This document shows, piece by piece, positions 18,310 through 26,890 of a DNA stretch of 64,000 bases (position 1 is its first letter; every line of letters starts with the position of its first letter). The notes under the pieces are model-generated. The model saw only the letters and a program-made list of their open reading frames with translations, searched no databases and was not told where the DNA came from. Source of the DNA: an uncultured Bacteroidia bacterium. Lineage in GTDB: Bacteria; Bacteroidota; Bacteroidia; Bacteroidales; F082. The stretch spans positions 124,001 to 188,000 of the forward strand of contig CADCGK010000005.1 of NCBI GenBank assembly GCA_902800965.1, given 5' to 3'. A program made the translations under genes and the position numbers.

Positions 18310-19211
18310 AGTTTTCCGTCATCATACCGGTTTATAATGTAGAGGCTTATCTACGTGAGTGTTTGGATAGCGTCCTTCATCAGACGTTTGAGGATTGGGA
18401 AGCTATTTGTGTAAACGATGGATCTACAGACAACTCGGCTGCCATATTGGGAGAATATGGCCATAAAGATGGTCGGTTTAAGATTGTCAATCAGCCCAAT
18501 GGAGGTCTATCTGCTGCGCGTAATACGGGATTGAAAGCAGCGACAGGGGAGTATGTCTTGTTTCTGGACAGTGATGATTGGTTGGAATCTAGTGCCATGG
18601 AGATTGTTTCTAAATCTTTGACCGATGAGGACATGCTGTGTTTTAGTGGTCGGCGTTTTTCTGAAAAGGAAGGTCGGTACCATGAAGCAGACCAATTGAA
18701 GCCTCAGGAGTACACAACGGGTATGGATTATTACAACGAGAATGCCTTGGCGGTACGTGATTTTGCTTTTGTTTGTGTGGTTTTGAGGGCTTATAAAAGA
18801 GAATACCTCCTATCCAATGAACTTTGGTTCAAGGAGGGGATTTTCCATGAGGACAACCTTTTTACGCCATTGGCTTGTTACTATGCCCAAAAAGTGAAGG
18901 TGATAAACGATTGTCTTTATGATTACAGGGTTCGTGCCAATAGTATTACCACTACGGGCAATGTCAAACGACTTCGTGATTTATTGGGAACGGCCAATAC
19001 CTTGGCGGCTTTCTTCCTCCCCAAACAAGGTTTCGGTAAAACCGTGGTTTGTCGCGCTATAACGCACCATTATCAGTCGGTGTTTGCGAATGCCTCGACA
19101 GGGGAGAAAAAGGAGTTGAAAGGGTTGTGTGATTGGCAGTTGTATAGAGAAGTGAGCCGAACAAAACTGCGGCATCGCTTGAATTATTTAAGGAATAGAT
19201 TTGCCCTATGA
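18306..19211 (+). CDS. Glycosyltransferase family 2
   Basis: GT2 enzyme of 301 residues. KFSVIIPVYNVEAYLRECLD, CVNDGSTDNSA and YVLFLDSDDWLE are the donor-binding and DxD motifs, and FHEDNLFTPL is the acceptor-side motif. Its first 28 bases are nearly identical to those of the GT2 gene at 19685, which suggests shared ancestry or recombination at the 5' ends. ATGA overlap with the gene upstream. Sugar specificity unknown. Confidence 0.88.
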   Translation: MKFSVIIPVYNVEAYLRECLDSVLHQTFEDWEAICVNDGSTDNSAAILGEYGHKDGRFKIVNQPNGGLSAARNTGLKAATGEYVLFLDSDDWLESSAMEIVSKSLTDEDMLCFSGRRFSEKEGRYHEADQLKPQEYTTGMDYYNENALAVRDFAFVCVVLRAYKREYLLSNELWFKEGIFHEDNLFTPLACYYAQKVKVINDCLYDYRVRANSITTTGNVKRLRDLLGTANTLAAFFLPKQGFGKTVVCRAITHHYQSVFANASTGEKKELKGLCDWQLYREVSRTKLRHRLNYLRNRFAL

Positions 19212-19253
19212 GGGGCTCTTTATAAAAAATGTTAAACATAAAACTATAAAGCT

Positions 19254-19682
19254 ATGACAAACTTAACAGGAAAATGGGTCGTTGCAGAGACCATGCAATT
19301 CAATGACGAGACATGTAAAGTGGAATGGGTCAGTGTAGAAAAGATCCTAGCCAAAGATGACTTGGACAAGGATATGATCATGCTGCTCAAAACCATAGTA
19401 TTATTCCAAGAGGATGGTGCGATCGACTTTCTCTGCCCATTGCCGGAAGGCGTCAGCCAAGCGGAAATTGATGCTGCCATTGCTGCTGGAAAGTTGAAGC
19501 TGAAAGACGGCATGATGGTGATGGATCAGAAGCATTGGAAAGAAGAGAATGGAAAGATCATGGCGGACACAGGCGCCGAAGGCGAAGTGTTTGGTGAAAA
19601 GGTCGGTCCTTGGGAAGAACTCAAGGTGGTTGATGGCGGTATGATTGAGATGATGATGTATCGCTTGAAGAAAGCTGAGTAA
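19254..19682 (+). CDS. Small soluble protein, possibly lipocalin-like
   Basis: A 142-residue protein with no signal peptide or membrane helix, wedged between two GT2 genes. It begins MTNLTGKWVVAETM, like the G-x-W start of lipocalin-type beta-barrels, and has alternating short strands, a KLKLKDGMMVMDQKHW segment and GAEGEVFGEKVGPWEEL. I recall similar short proteins in gut Firmicutes and Bacteroidetes, annotated only as hypothetical or lipocalin-like. It has no evident role in glycan synthesis and looks like a passenger. Coding status is strong because of clean codon use and close packing with its neighbours. Confidence 0.7.
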   Translation: MTNLTGKWVVAETMQFNDETCKVEWVSVEKILAKDDLDKDMIMLLKTIVLFQEDGAIDFLCPLPEGVSQAEIDAAIAAGKLKLKDGMMVMDQKHWKEENGKIMADTGAEGEVFGEKVGPWEELKVVDGGMIEMMMYRLKKAE

Positions 19683-19684
19683 TC

Positions 19685-20632
19685 GTGAGGTTTTCCGTCA
19701 TCATACCACTTTATAACAAAGCACCTTATGTGGCTAAAGCCATCCAAAGTGTTTTGGCTCAAACCTTCACGGATTATGAGCTAATCATAATGGATGACGG
19801 CAGTAGTGATGACTCGTTTTCAATAACCTCAGAAACGATTGAAGGTCATGGACACTGTCATTTATATCGGCAAAAAAACGGTGGAGTGAGCATGGCTCGC
19901 AATAATGCAGCTGCACTATCACAAGGTGATTACTTATGCTTTTTGGATGCCGATGATTGGTGGGCCCCCGACTTTCTGATGGAAATGTCAAGGCTGATTG
20001 AGGAATTACCTGATGCTGGCATCTATGGTACTAATTATACCATAGTGAATGAGACCAGACATAAGACCCGAGTGGCTGAAATAGGTGTTGAGGAAGGTTG
20101 TGAAAGAGGTTATATCAACTATTGCCAGACTTATGCAAAGACAATGTATATGCCATTGACATCCATCACTGTGGCCATACCTCGTTCTATTTTTGATGAA
20201 ATGAAAGGTTTCCCGAAAGGCATCAAATTGGGCGAGGATTTCTTGCTATGGATACGGATTGCGTTGAAGTATAAGGTGGCATTTCTGAACAAGTCCATGG
20301 CCTTTTACAATCAAGATGTGGATACGGCTAATAGAGGGGTGGGAAAACTGTACAAGCCGGAAGAACACATGTTGTGGAATTTGGACTTTTTGGCATCTGA
20401 AGAGGTGTCCAACCCTGATTACAAGCAATTGGTTGATAATCTCAGAACTTACGGCTTATATCCTTATTACCTTTCCAAAGAGTATCATGATGCAGCGAAG
20501 AAAGAATTGGAAAAAGTGGATTGGAAAAAACAAACAGAAAGGACTAGGAAACAGTACAGCAAGTCTCTTTTGTGGTCGCGACTTATGTTTAAAATAAAAG
20601 TGCTGCTTATGCCTTTTAAGCACGCAATATGA
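19685..20632 (+). CDS. Glycosyltransferase family 2
   Basis: GT2 enzyme of 315 residues starting at a GTG two bases after the previous stop. No better ATG precedes the domain, which begins at once with RFSVIIPLYNKAPYVAKAI. IMDDGSSDDS is the acidic patch and YLCFLDADDWW the DxD. KLGEDFLLWIRIA is the acceptor-side motif. Basic C-terminal tail rich in Lys/Arg, which could associate with the membrane. Closest in layout to the GT2 at 18306. Confidence 0.87.
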   Translation: MRFSVIIPLYNKAPYVAKAIQSVLAQTFTDYELIIMDDGSSDDSFSITSETIEGHGHCHLYRQKNGGVSMARNNAAALSQGDYLCFLDADDWWAPDFLMEMSRLIEELPDAGIYGTNYTIVNETRHKTRVAEIGVEEGCERGYINYCQTYAKTMYMPLTSITVAIPRSIFDEMKGFPKGIKLGEDFLLWIRIALKYKVAFLNKSMAFYNQDVDTANRGVGKLYKPEEHMLWNLDFLASEEVSNPDYKQLVDNLRTYGLYPYYLSKEYHDAAKKELEKVDWKKQTERTRKQYSKSLLWSRLMFKIKVLLMPFKHAI

Positions 20633-20648
20633 TATTCCACCACAAAAG

Positions 20649-21680
20649 ATGAGCAATATGAAGGTGATCGTTGATAATGCGGATGACATCCTGTATAAGA
20701 GTTTTTATGTCTATGGGCTAAGGGAATTGTTTGGGCAGAAATCGGTTGTTTTTTCTTCTCGTCCTTTTGCTGAGTTGACGAAGCGTGCCAGAAATACCAA
20801 ATCCATGAGGTTTCTGCTGCAGGGTCCAGGGACATCTCGGCGTTATGTCATCGCTTGCAATGATTCCTATGAGATAGATGAAGAACTCTACAATTGGTGT
20901 GATGTCTATGGTAGTGTAAATGCCAATTTTTCCAAGACTCCAGAAAAATACCACGACAAACTGGTTTCGTTATGTCCATCGTTTGGTGTTCGTTGCTGGA
21001 ATTTGCCTTATACCATTTTTCATGCTTTGTGCGATTGGCCTTCATCTGCATCGTCGATGAAGAAATTTTTGGGGAAACACAAGCGTCTCCTTTCCAGGCC
21101 GGCTTATAGGGAATATTTGGCCACGGATCATGAGCGTGGTGTAGATGATAACTATGTGTTTTTCCTTTCCACGCTCTGGTATAGTGACGAGTGGAACAGG
21201 AACGATGAAGGAGTAAACGCGCGAAGGGCGGATTTCATTCGTGTGTGCAAGCAATTGGATGATGTGTTTTTTGAAGGAGGGTTGGTGTCACAAGGAAAGG
21301 ATAGAAGTTCGGAAGCGTTGTTTGCCGATTGTCTGTCGCCAGCGGTGAGTATGCAAGAATGGATGGGGAAGACCAAACGCTCTGCCTTGGTGTTCAACAC
21401 ACCTGCTTTTTGGGATTGCCATGGATGGAAACTGGGCGAATACCTGGCTATGGGAAAATGCATTGTGTCAACGGCATTGTCGAATGATTTGCCTGCACCT
21501 TTGGAACACGGGAAACACATCCATTTTGTGGAAAACACAATAGAATCCATGCGTGATGCAGTCGGCTTTATTGTGAGTCATCCTGATTATAGGAAGAGGT
21601 TGGAAGAAGGCGCCAGAGCGTATTGGGAACAATACGGTACTCCTGTTGCTTCATTGAAACTATTAGGAGTTGTAAAATGA
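20649..21680 (+). CDS. GT-B-type glycosyltransferase (GT4-like), atypical
   Basis: Protein of 343 residues (alternative ATG at 20658). The N-terminal part is not a recognisable glycosyltransferase, but the C-terminal third has GT-B features: RSALVFNTPAFWDCHGWKLGEYLAMGKCIVS corresponds to the nucleotide-sugar-binding loop with the conserved Glu, followed by LEHGKHIHFV and HPDYRKRLEEGARAYWEQ. Sugar unknown. The stop overlaps the next gene by 4 bases. Confidence 0.72.
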   Translation: MSNMKVIVDNADDILYKSFYVYGLRELFGQKSVVFSSRPFAELTKRARNTKSMRFLLQGPGTSRRYVIACNDSYEIDEELYNWCDVYGSVNANFSKTPEKYHDKLVSLCPSFGVRCWNLPYTIFHALCDWPSSASSMKKFLGKHKRLLSRPAYREYLATDHERGVDDNYVFFLSTLWYSDEWNRNDEGVNARRADFIRVCKQLDDVFFEGGLVSQGKDRSSEALFADCLSPAVSMQEWMGKTKRSALVFNTPAFWDCHGWKLGEYLAMGKCIVSTALSNDLPAPLEHGKHIHFVENTIESMRDAVGFIVSHPDYRKRLEEGARAYWEQYGTPVASLKLLGVVK

Positions 21681-22396
21681 TACCAAGAATAATCCATTAT
21701 TGTTGGTTCGGTCGAGGCGAAATGCCTCAGCTGGCAAAAGATTGTATTGCTTCATGGCATAAGTGTATGCCCGATTGGGAATACAAGCTATGGAACGAAG
21801 ATAACTTCGATGTGTCCCAAATTCCTTATGCAAAGGAAGCCTATGAAGCCAAGAAATATGCTTTTGTGAGCGATTATGTTCGGCTTTGGGCTTTATATAA
21901 TGAGGGTGGCGTTTATTTGGATACGGATGTGGAAGTGTTTAAGTCATTTGACGATTTGCTGTTTCAATCCGCATTTGCGGGTTTCGAAGGCAGCAAACAC
22001 ATGCCTTTGGGTACTTGCGTTATGGCAAGTCTTCCAGAAGGTATATGGGTCAAAGAACAATTGGAAAACTATGCACTGCGGCATTTTATCAAGTCGGACG
22101 GTTCGTTTGACCTGACTACCAATGTTCAGTTCATCACGGCTAACATGAAAGAAAGTGGTTTTGTCCCCAATGGGAGGGAACAATGCTATAAAGATTTGCA
22201 TGTTTACCCTGTGGAGTATTTTTGTCCTCGTCATACCACGGGAGAGTATATTCGCACCGAAAAAACATATTGCGATCATCTTGGTATGGCTTCGTGGGCT
22301 GGACATACAAGAGGGTGGAAAGCTGTGATTGCACGTGTGGTTGGACCTAAAACGATGACAGGCTTGATTAAATTGAAACGAAAACTATTTGGATAA
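21677..22396 (+). CDS. GT32-like glycosyltransferase, copy 3
   Basis: Third paralogue of the DxD-containing family, 239 residues from the ATG at 21677 that overlaps the upstream stop. It starts MIPRIIHYCWFGRGEMPQLA, with YVRLWALYNEGGVYLDTDVE carrying the DxD. It is shorter than copies 1 and 2 and its second half differs (FEGSKHMPLGTCVMASLPEG; HLGMASWAGHTRGWK). The frame is open upstream but that part lies inside the previous gene. Confidence 0.87.
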   Translation: MIPRIIHYCWFGRGEMPQLAKDCIASWHKCMPDWEYKLWNEDNFDVSQIPYAKEAYEAKKYAFVSDYVRLWALYNEGGVYLDTDVEVFKSFDDLLFQSAFAGFEGSKHMPLGTCVMASLPEGIWVKEQLENYALRHFIKSDGSFDLTTNVQFITANMKESGFVPNGREQCYKDLHVYPVEYFCPRHTTGEYIRTEKTYCDHLGMASWAGHTRGWKAVIARVVGPKTMTGLIKLKRKLFG

Positions 22397-22422
22397 TTGA
22401 AAGATAAACAGGGAAAAACAAT

Positions 22423-23826
22423 ATGCTGACCTATTTTCCGAATCTTATTTCCCGTAAGGCGATGGCGTGTTATTTCGTTACCTTGGCTTTGGTATCGGCG
22501 CTTTTCTATAATCGTATTTTACCGTTTGTTTGGATGTTGTTCGGTGCGGCAGAGGTGTGCTTGTTCTTCTATTTCAGCAATGATTTGACAAAGCGTTGGC
22601 GAATGCTACCTCCAAAGGTCTTTGTGAAGAAGCTGTTTTGGACAGGTTTGACGATTCGGTTGGTTTATATGGTGTTCGCCTATTTTTTCTACGATGTCAT
22701 GACCGGGCAACCTTTCATGTTCCATTCGGCCGATGAGCAGGTTTATTTTTCTGTGAGTAAAATGTGGAGTGAGCAAGGCTTTGCCGCTTTTATGAATGAG
22801 ATGAAGTGGTTTGACATGAGCGACTCGGGTGAGATATACCTTACGGCATTGGCTTGCAAATTGTTGGGACCTTATGTGTTGCCAGCCAGAATACTTCATG
22901 GTTTTGCGAGTGCTGCTACATGTGTTCTTATTTATCATATAGCAAGACGCCATTTTGTCGAAAGTACGGCACGTATGGCCGCTATTTTTTGCTTGTTAAT
23001 GCCCAACCTTGTTTTTTATTGTGGCAATCATCTGAAGGAAGCTGATATGGTGTTTTTCACAGTATTGTTCGTTGATTGCGTTGATCGATTGCTCGTTGAA
23101 AAGAAGTTCGATTGGATTTATTTTGTCTTGGCTTTGGTGGCATCCTTCGCCATGTTTACCTTTAGGACACCATTAGGCGCTGTTGGGTTGTTGGGTGCGT
23201 TTGTTGCTATTGTGATGACGAGGGGAAAGTTAGGCAATTGGTGGAAGCGTGTGTTGATGATTGTAGCGGTCGCAATAGGCTTGTCTGCCACCTCAATAGG
23301 TGACAGGATTATGCGCGAGGTGGGCGATGTTTGGGATGGAAGGGAGGAGAATCAGGAGGTTGGCATGGAATGGCGGGCTAATCGTGAGGGCGGCAACAAA
23401 TACGCAATCTACGCATCCAAGTCGGTGTTTGCACCGATGATTTTCACCATCCCATTTGCGTCGATGGTCAACACCGATGGTCAGGAGAACCAACAGATGT
23501 TGAATGGCGGCAATTTTGTAAAGAACATTATCTCTGGCTTCACAATTTTTGCCTTGGTTTTGCTTTTATTGAATGGTGATTGGCGTAATCATACGCTGCC
23601 TATGGCCATGATGATGGGATACCTCGTCGTGATTGCGTTCAGCAATTTTGCTCATTCCGAACGGTTTCATCAGCCCGCCTTGCCTTTCGAGCTAATGTTT
23701 GCAGCTTATGGTATATCGCAATTACAGAAGAAACATGTTAAGTGGATTAACTACTGGATGCTTATTATTTTGGTGGCCAATGTCGGCTGGGCATGGTTTA
23801 AGTTGGCGGGGAGAGGTTTGGTATGA
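22423..23826 (+). CDS. Multi-spanning membrane protein, GT-C glycosyltransferase- or polymerase-like
   Basis: Integral membrane protein of 467 residues with about ten to twelve hydrophobic segments. After the second helix comes a loop with HSADEQVYFSVSKMW, like the acidic first periplasmic loop of GT-C enzymes (ArnT/PMT-type, which use polyprenyl-phosphate sugars). It could equally be a Wzy-like polymerase. No specific family signature is seen. If it is a polymerase, it would be odd beside an ABC exporter. The stop overlaps the next start by 4 bases. Confidence 0.6.
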   Translation: MLTYFPNLISRKAMACYFVTLALVSALFYNRILPFVWMLFGAAEVCLFFYFSNDLTKRWRMLPPKVFVKKLFWTGLTIRLVYMVFAYFFYDVMTGQPFMFHSADEQVYFSVSKMWSEQGFAAFMNEMKWFDMSDSGEIYLTALACKLLGPYVLPARILHGFASAATCVLIYHIARRHFVESTARMAAIFCLLMPNLVFYCGNHLKEADMVFFTVLFVDCVDRLLVEKKFDWIYFVLALVASFAMFTFRTPLGAVGLLGAFVAIVMTRGKLGNWWKRVLMIVAVAIGLSATSIGDRIMREVGDVWDGREENQEVGMEWRANREGGNKYAIYASKSVFAPMIFTIPFASMVNTDGQENQQMLNGGNFVKNIISGFTIFALVLLLLNGDWRNHTLPMAMMMGYLVVIAFSNFAHSERFHQPALPFELMFAAYGISQLQKKHVKWINYWMLIILVANVGWAWFKLAGRGLV

Positions 23827-24749
23827 AGATTTTGGTCGTTGCATCGTTCAATAAGGGTAGATTTGCCCCGTTCATCCTTGAACAGGTGGCTGCGCTTAAA
23901 GAAAAAGGTTGTGAAATCAACTTTTTTGGCTTGCATGGTAAAGGCATCATAGGCTATCTGAAAAATCTTTCCGAACTAAAGAATAAGATTGAGGAGGTTC
24001 GCCCAGATGTCATCCATGCACATTATGGTCTTTCAGGTTTGTTGGCGAATTTGCAAAGGCGTGTGCCGGTGGTGACCACCTATCACGGCTCCGACATCAA
24101 CGACAAGAAGGCGTTACGTTTTTCTAAAATAGCCATGCGCCTTTCGGCATGGAACATTTATGTATCTAATAAGACATTGGAAATAGCTAATCCAAAAAAT
24201 AAATATACTTTGTTACCTTGTGGCATTGACCTGACAGATTTGCAATTGACAGAAAGGAGAGAGGCAAAGCGGCAAATAAATCTGTCAGAGAACAAGAAAT
24301 ACATCCTTTTTGCTGGAGCTTTTGATAATGCAGTGAAAAATGCGCCATTGGCCAAAGACGTTGTATCGCTCATACAGGATAACAATGTGGATCTTCTTGA
24401 ATTGAAAGGCTATTCTAGGGAGGAAGTAACTCTGCTAATGTGTGCTGCCGATGTGTTTTTGATGACCTCATTCTCCGAAGGCTCTCCTCAAGTGATTAAG
24501 GAAGCCATGGCATGTGGATGCCCCATCGTCAGTGTGGATGTGGGGGATGTGCAAGAACGGGTAGAAGGTGTTGATGGTTGTTATGTTGCATCGACGCGTG
24601 AGCCGCAGGAACTGGCAGTCTTGTTGCAAAAGGCGTTCCGCTTTCAAGGCAAGACAGAGGGAAGGAAAAAAATGATTACAGATGGACTTGACAACAGGCA
24701 AGTGGCGGATAAATTGATGAGTTTATACAACATTGTAGTGAAATCATAG
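23823..24749 (+). CDS. Glycosyltransferase family 4
   Basis: GT-B glycosyltransferase of 308 residues. ILVVASFNKGRFAPFI is the N-terminal Rossmann start, and PDVIHAHYGLSGL and TTYHGSDIN are the acceptor-side motifs. LPCGIDL begins the second domain, and FSEGSPQVIKEAMACGCPIV is the EX7E nucleotide-sugar-binding motif. Slightly short for the family. Overlaps the membrane protein gene by 4 bases. Confidence 0.92.
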   Translation: MKILVVASFNKGRFAPFILEQVAALKEKGCEINFFGLHGKGIIGYLKNLSELKNKIEEVRPDVIHAHYGLSGLLANLQRRVPVVTTYHGSDINDKKALRFSKIAMRLSAWNIYVSNKTLEIANPKNKYTLLPCGIDLTDLQLTERREAKRQINLSENKKYILFAGAFDNAVKNAPLAKDVVSLIQDNNVDLLELKGYSREEVTLLMCAADVFLMTSFSEGSPQVIKEAMACGCPIVSVDVGDVQERVEGVDGCYVASTREPQELAVLLQKAFRFQGKTEGRKKMITDGLDNRQVADKLMSLYNIVVKS

Positions 24750-24752
24750 AAC

Positions 24753-25376
24753 ATGAAAGCATATCTTGAATTGAAGAAACAACCTGTTCCGAATTACAAG
24801 GCCAATGGATTGTGGAAAACCATGAGACTTTCCGCTAGGGAACATGGCTATAAATCTGCCCTGGTATTCGGTTTTGTCCGTTGGAAAGACCACATGCTCA
24901 ATGTGTGGGCACAAACTTTTCCGTGGAACAAGGCACGCATTAAGATGCAACGTTGGAGAGGGGTGAATATCGGCAAGGATGTCCATGTGGGCACTTATGT
25001 CAATATGGATTTGCCTTATCCGTATTTCATCACTATAGAAGATGGCGTGTCATTGGCTGGTAGCATCACCATTTTGACTCACAACAAGCCGTTGGAATAT
25101 CACCGCAATTGCAGTGAGTCTTACATTGCCCCAGTGACGGTGCATAAAAATGCTTGGGTGGCAGTTAATGTAACCATCTTGCCCGGTGTGGAGATTGGTG
25201 AAGGTGCCATTGTGGCATCCAATAGTTTGGTGAATAAAGATGTACCGCCGTTGACTTTTTGTGGTGGCATACCAGCTAAAGTAATTAAGGATTTGTCTGA
25301 TAAGCTGAAAGACAATTATTCGTTAGAGGAGTTTGAACGCATCCTTGCAGAACGAAAAGACAAATATGGTATTTGA
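24753..25376 (+). CDS. Left-handed beta-helix acyltransferase (WbbJ/maltose-acetyltransferase-like)
   Basis: O-acyltransferase of 207 residues. Hexapeptide-repeat helix from about residue 70 (VNIGKDVHVGTYVNMD, ITIEDGVSLAGSITILTH with the catalytic-type His, VTVHKNAWVAVNVTILPGVEIGEGAIVASNSLV), ending GGIPAKVIKD. First gene of a tightly packed cassette with MaoC-, DUF354- and FkbH-like genes. It may therefore transfer an unusual acyl group instead of plain acetate; that is inference from context. Confidence 0.85.
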   Translation: MKAYLELKKQPVPNYKANGLWKTMRLSAREHGYKSALVFGFVRWKDHMLNVWAQTFPWNKARIKMQRWRGVNIGKDVHVGTYVNMDLPYPYFITIEDGVSLAGSITILTHNKPLEYHRNCSESYIAPVTVHKNAWVAVNVTILPGVEIGEGAIVASNSLVNKDVPPLTFCGGIPAKVIKDLSDKLKDNYSLEEFERILAERKDKYGI

Positions 25377-25780
25377 TGAGATTTGATGATTTGAAAATAG
25401 GACAGTTTTACGAAATGAGTAGAATCTTCACCCAACAAGAGGTGATGGATTTTGCTAAATTGTCATATGATACGAACCCGATACATACGGATTCCGAGTT
25501 TGCCAAAACAACCCAATTTGGTCAACTAATTGTCCCGGGTTTTTTGACTGGCTCGATGTTTAGTGCTATCATCGGAACGAAATTCCCTGGGTTCGGTAGT
25601 ATATATTTGAATCAAAATATGAGTTTTCGTAAGCCGGTTTTCCCCAACCAATTTGTGACCGCTGTTGTTCGTGTGAAGGACCTTTTCCCTGATAAGCATC
25701 GGGTTTTGTTGGAGACCAATTGTTATGATGAGAATCGCGTTTTGTTGATTGAAGGAACTGCATTAGTGAAATTGCCATGA
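25376..25780 (+). CDS. MaoC-like (R)-specific enoyl-CoA/acyl-CoA hydratase
   Basis: Hot-dog-fold hydratase of 134 residues. The catalytic Asp/His dyad lies in YDTNPIHTDSEFA (the D-x4-H pattern of R-hydratases), followed by VPGFLTGSMFSAIIG and the sheet segment NQNMSFRKPVF. The family hydrates enoyl-CoA to (R)-3-hydroxyacyl-CoA. Its start overlaps the acetyltransferase stop by one base and its stop overlaps the DUF354 gene by four, so it is embedded in the cassette. A hydratase among glycan genes suggests supply of a hydroxyacyl group for decorating a sugar, or a recruited fold with a different dehydration role. Confidence 0.85.
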   Translation: MRFDDLKIGQFYEMSRIFTQQEVMDFAKLSYDTNPIHTDSEFAKTTQFGQLIVPGFLTGSMFSAIIGTKFPGFGSIYLNQNMSFRKPVFPNQFVTAVVRVKDLFPDKHRVLLETNCYDENRVLLIEGTALVKLP

Positions 25781-26880
25781 ATATCCTTGTCCAATTGAGC
25801 CATCCCGCTCATTTTCACCTCTATAAGAATGTGGCCAAAAACTTGATGGATGATGGTCACAAGGTCTTCATCTTAATTAAAACCAAGGATATCCTTGAGG
25901 ATTTGTTAAAACAGTCAGGATTGCCGTATTATAATATCTTGAAAGAAGCCCATCGAAAAAGTAAGGTGGGTATCCTTGGGGATATGTTGGTGCGTGATTG
26001 GAGGATATTGCGCTTTGTGAGGAAGAATCATATCGACTTACTGACGGGCTCTACGGTGGAAGTAGCTCAAGTGGGCTGGCTGACACGCAAATATCGTGTG
26101 AATACGGGCGAAGATGACATGAATGTGGTGCCGCTATTCCCCAAAATGGCAGGGCCGTTCATGGGTACCATACTTTCACCTCGTGTGTGCAATAACTATA
26201 GCTTGGAACCGTATTCGGTGAAGTATGAATCGTATCACGAACTTGCCTATCTTCATCCCCACCATTTCTCGGCTCAGAAAGAGGTGGTGGAAAAGTATTT
26301 TTCTGCGGACACGCCATATTTCATCCTGCGTTTTTCGAGCTTGAACGCCTATCACGACAGCGGCATCAAGGGCATTAATGCCGACATTGCCCAAAAACTC
26401 ATCGACATCCTCAAGCCGCATGGCCGCATATATATCACTTCCGAAAGGGAGTTGGAACCTCAATTTGAGCCTTACCGTATCCCGATAAAGACGCTTGACA
26501 TGCATCATGTGATGGCTTTCTCAAGTTTATACATCGGTGATAGCCAGACAATGGCTGCCGAGGCTGGTGTGTTAGGCGTTCCCTTTGTAAGGTATAATGA
26601 TTTTGTGGGCAGAATCGGTTATCTCAATGAATTGGAGAATGAATACCAATTAGGTTTCGGTGTTAAGGCGTCGGAGCAAGGATCTGCCGACAAAATGTAT
26701 GGCATCGTCCAGCAACTGCTTGATATGCCCAATCTCAAGGAAGAATGGCAAATCCGTCGCCAAAAGATGCTTTCCGAGAAAATCGATTACGCCCAGTTCC
26801 TTACTTGGTTCATCGAGAGCTATCCCGAAAGCCTGAACATCATGAAGGACAATCCCGATTACCAATGGCGGTTCAAATAA
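25777..26880 (+). CDS. DUF354 family protein (GT-B-like fold)
   Basis: DUF354-type protein of 367 residues. ILVQLSHPAHFHLYKNVAKNL is the hallmark start, with HKVFILIKTKD, MLVRDWRILRF and TGSTVEVAQVGW following. IYIGDSQTMAAEAGVLGVPFVRY is the nucleotide-sugar-like site in the second half. Members occur in polysaccharide loci and in archaea and are thought to have a UDP-sugar epimerase/glycosyltransferase fold; the activity is not established. Coupled to the MaoC gene by a 4-base overlap. Confidence 0.85.
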   Translation: MNILVQLSHPAHFHLYKNVAKNLMDDGHKVFILIKTKDILEDLLKQSGLPYYNILKEAHRKSKVGILGDMLVRDWRILRFVRKNHIDLLTGSTVEVAQVGWLTRKYRVNTGEDDMNVVPLFPKMAGPFMGTILSPRVCNNYSLEPYSVKYESYHELAYLHPHHFSAQKEVVEKYFSADTPYFILRFSSLNAYHDSGIKGINADIAQKLIDILKPHGRIYITSERELEPQFEPYRIPIKTLDMHHVMAFSSLYIGDSQTMAAEAGVLGVPFVRYNDFVGRIGYLNELENEYQLGFGVKASEQGSADKMYGIVQQLLDMPNLKEEWQIRRQKMLSEKIDYAQFLTWFIESYPESLNIMKDNPDYQWRFK

Positions 26881-26890
26881 AGGGTATACA

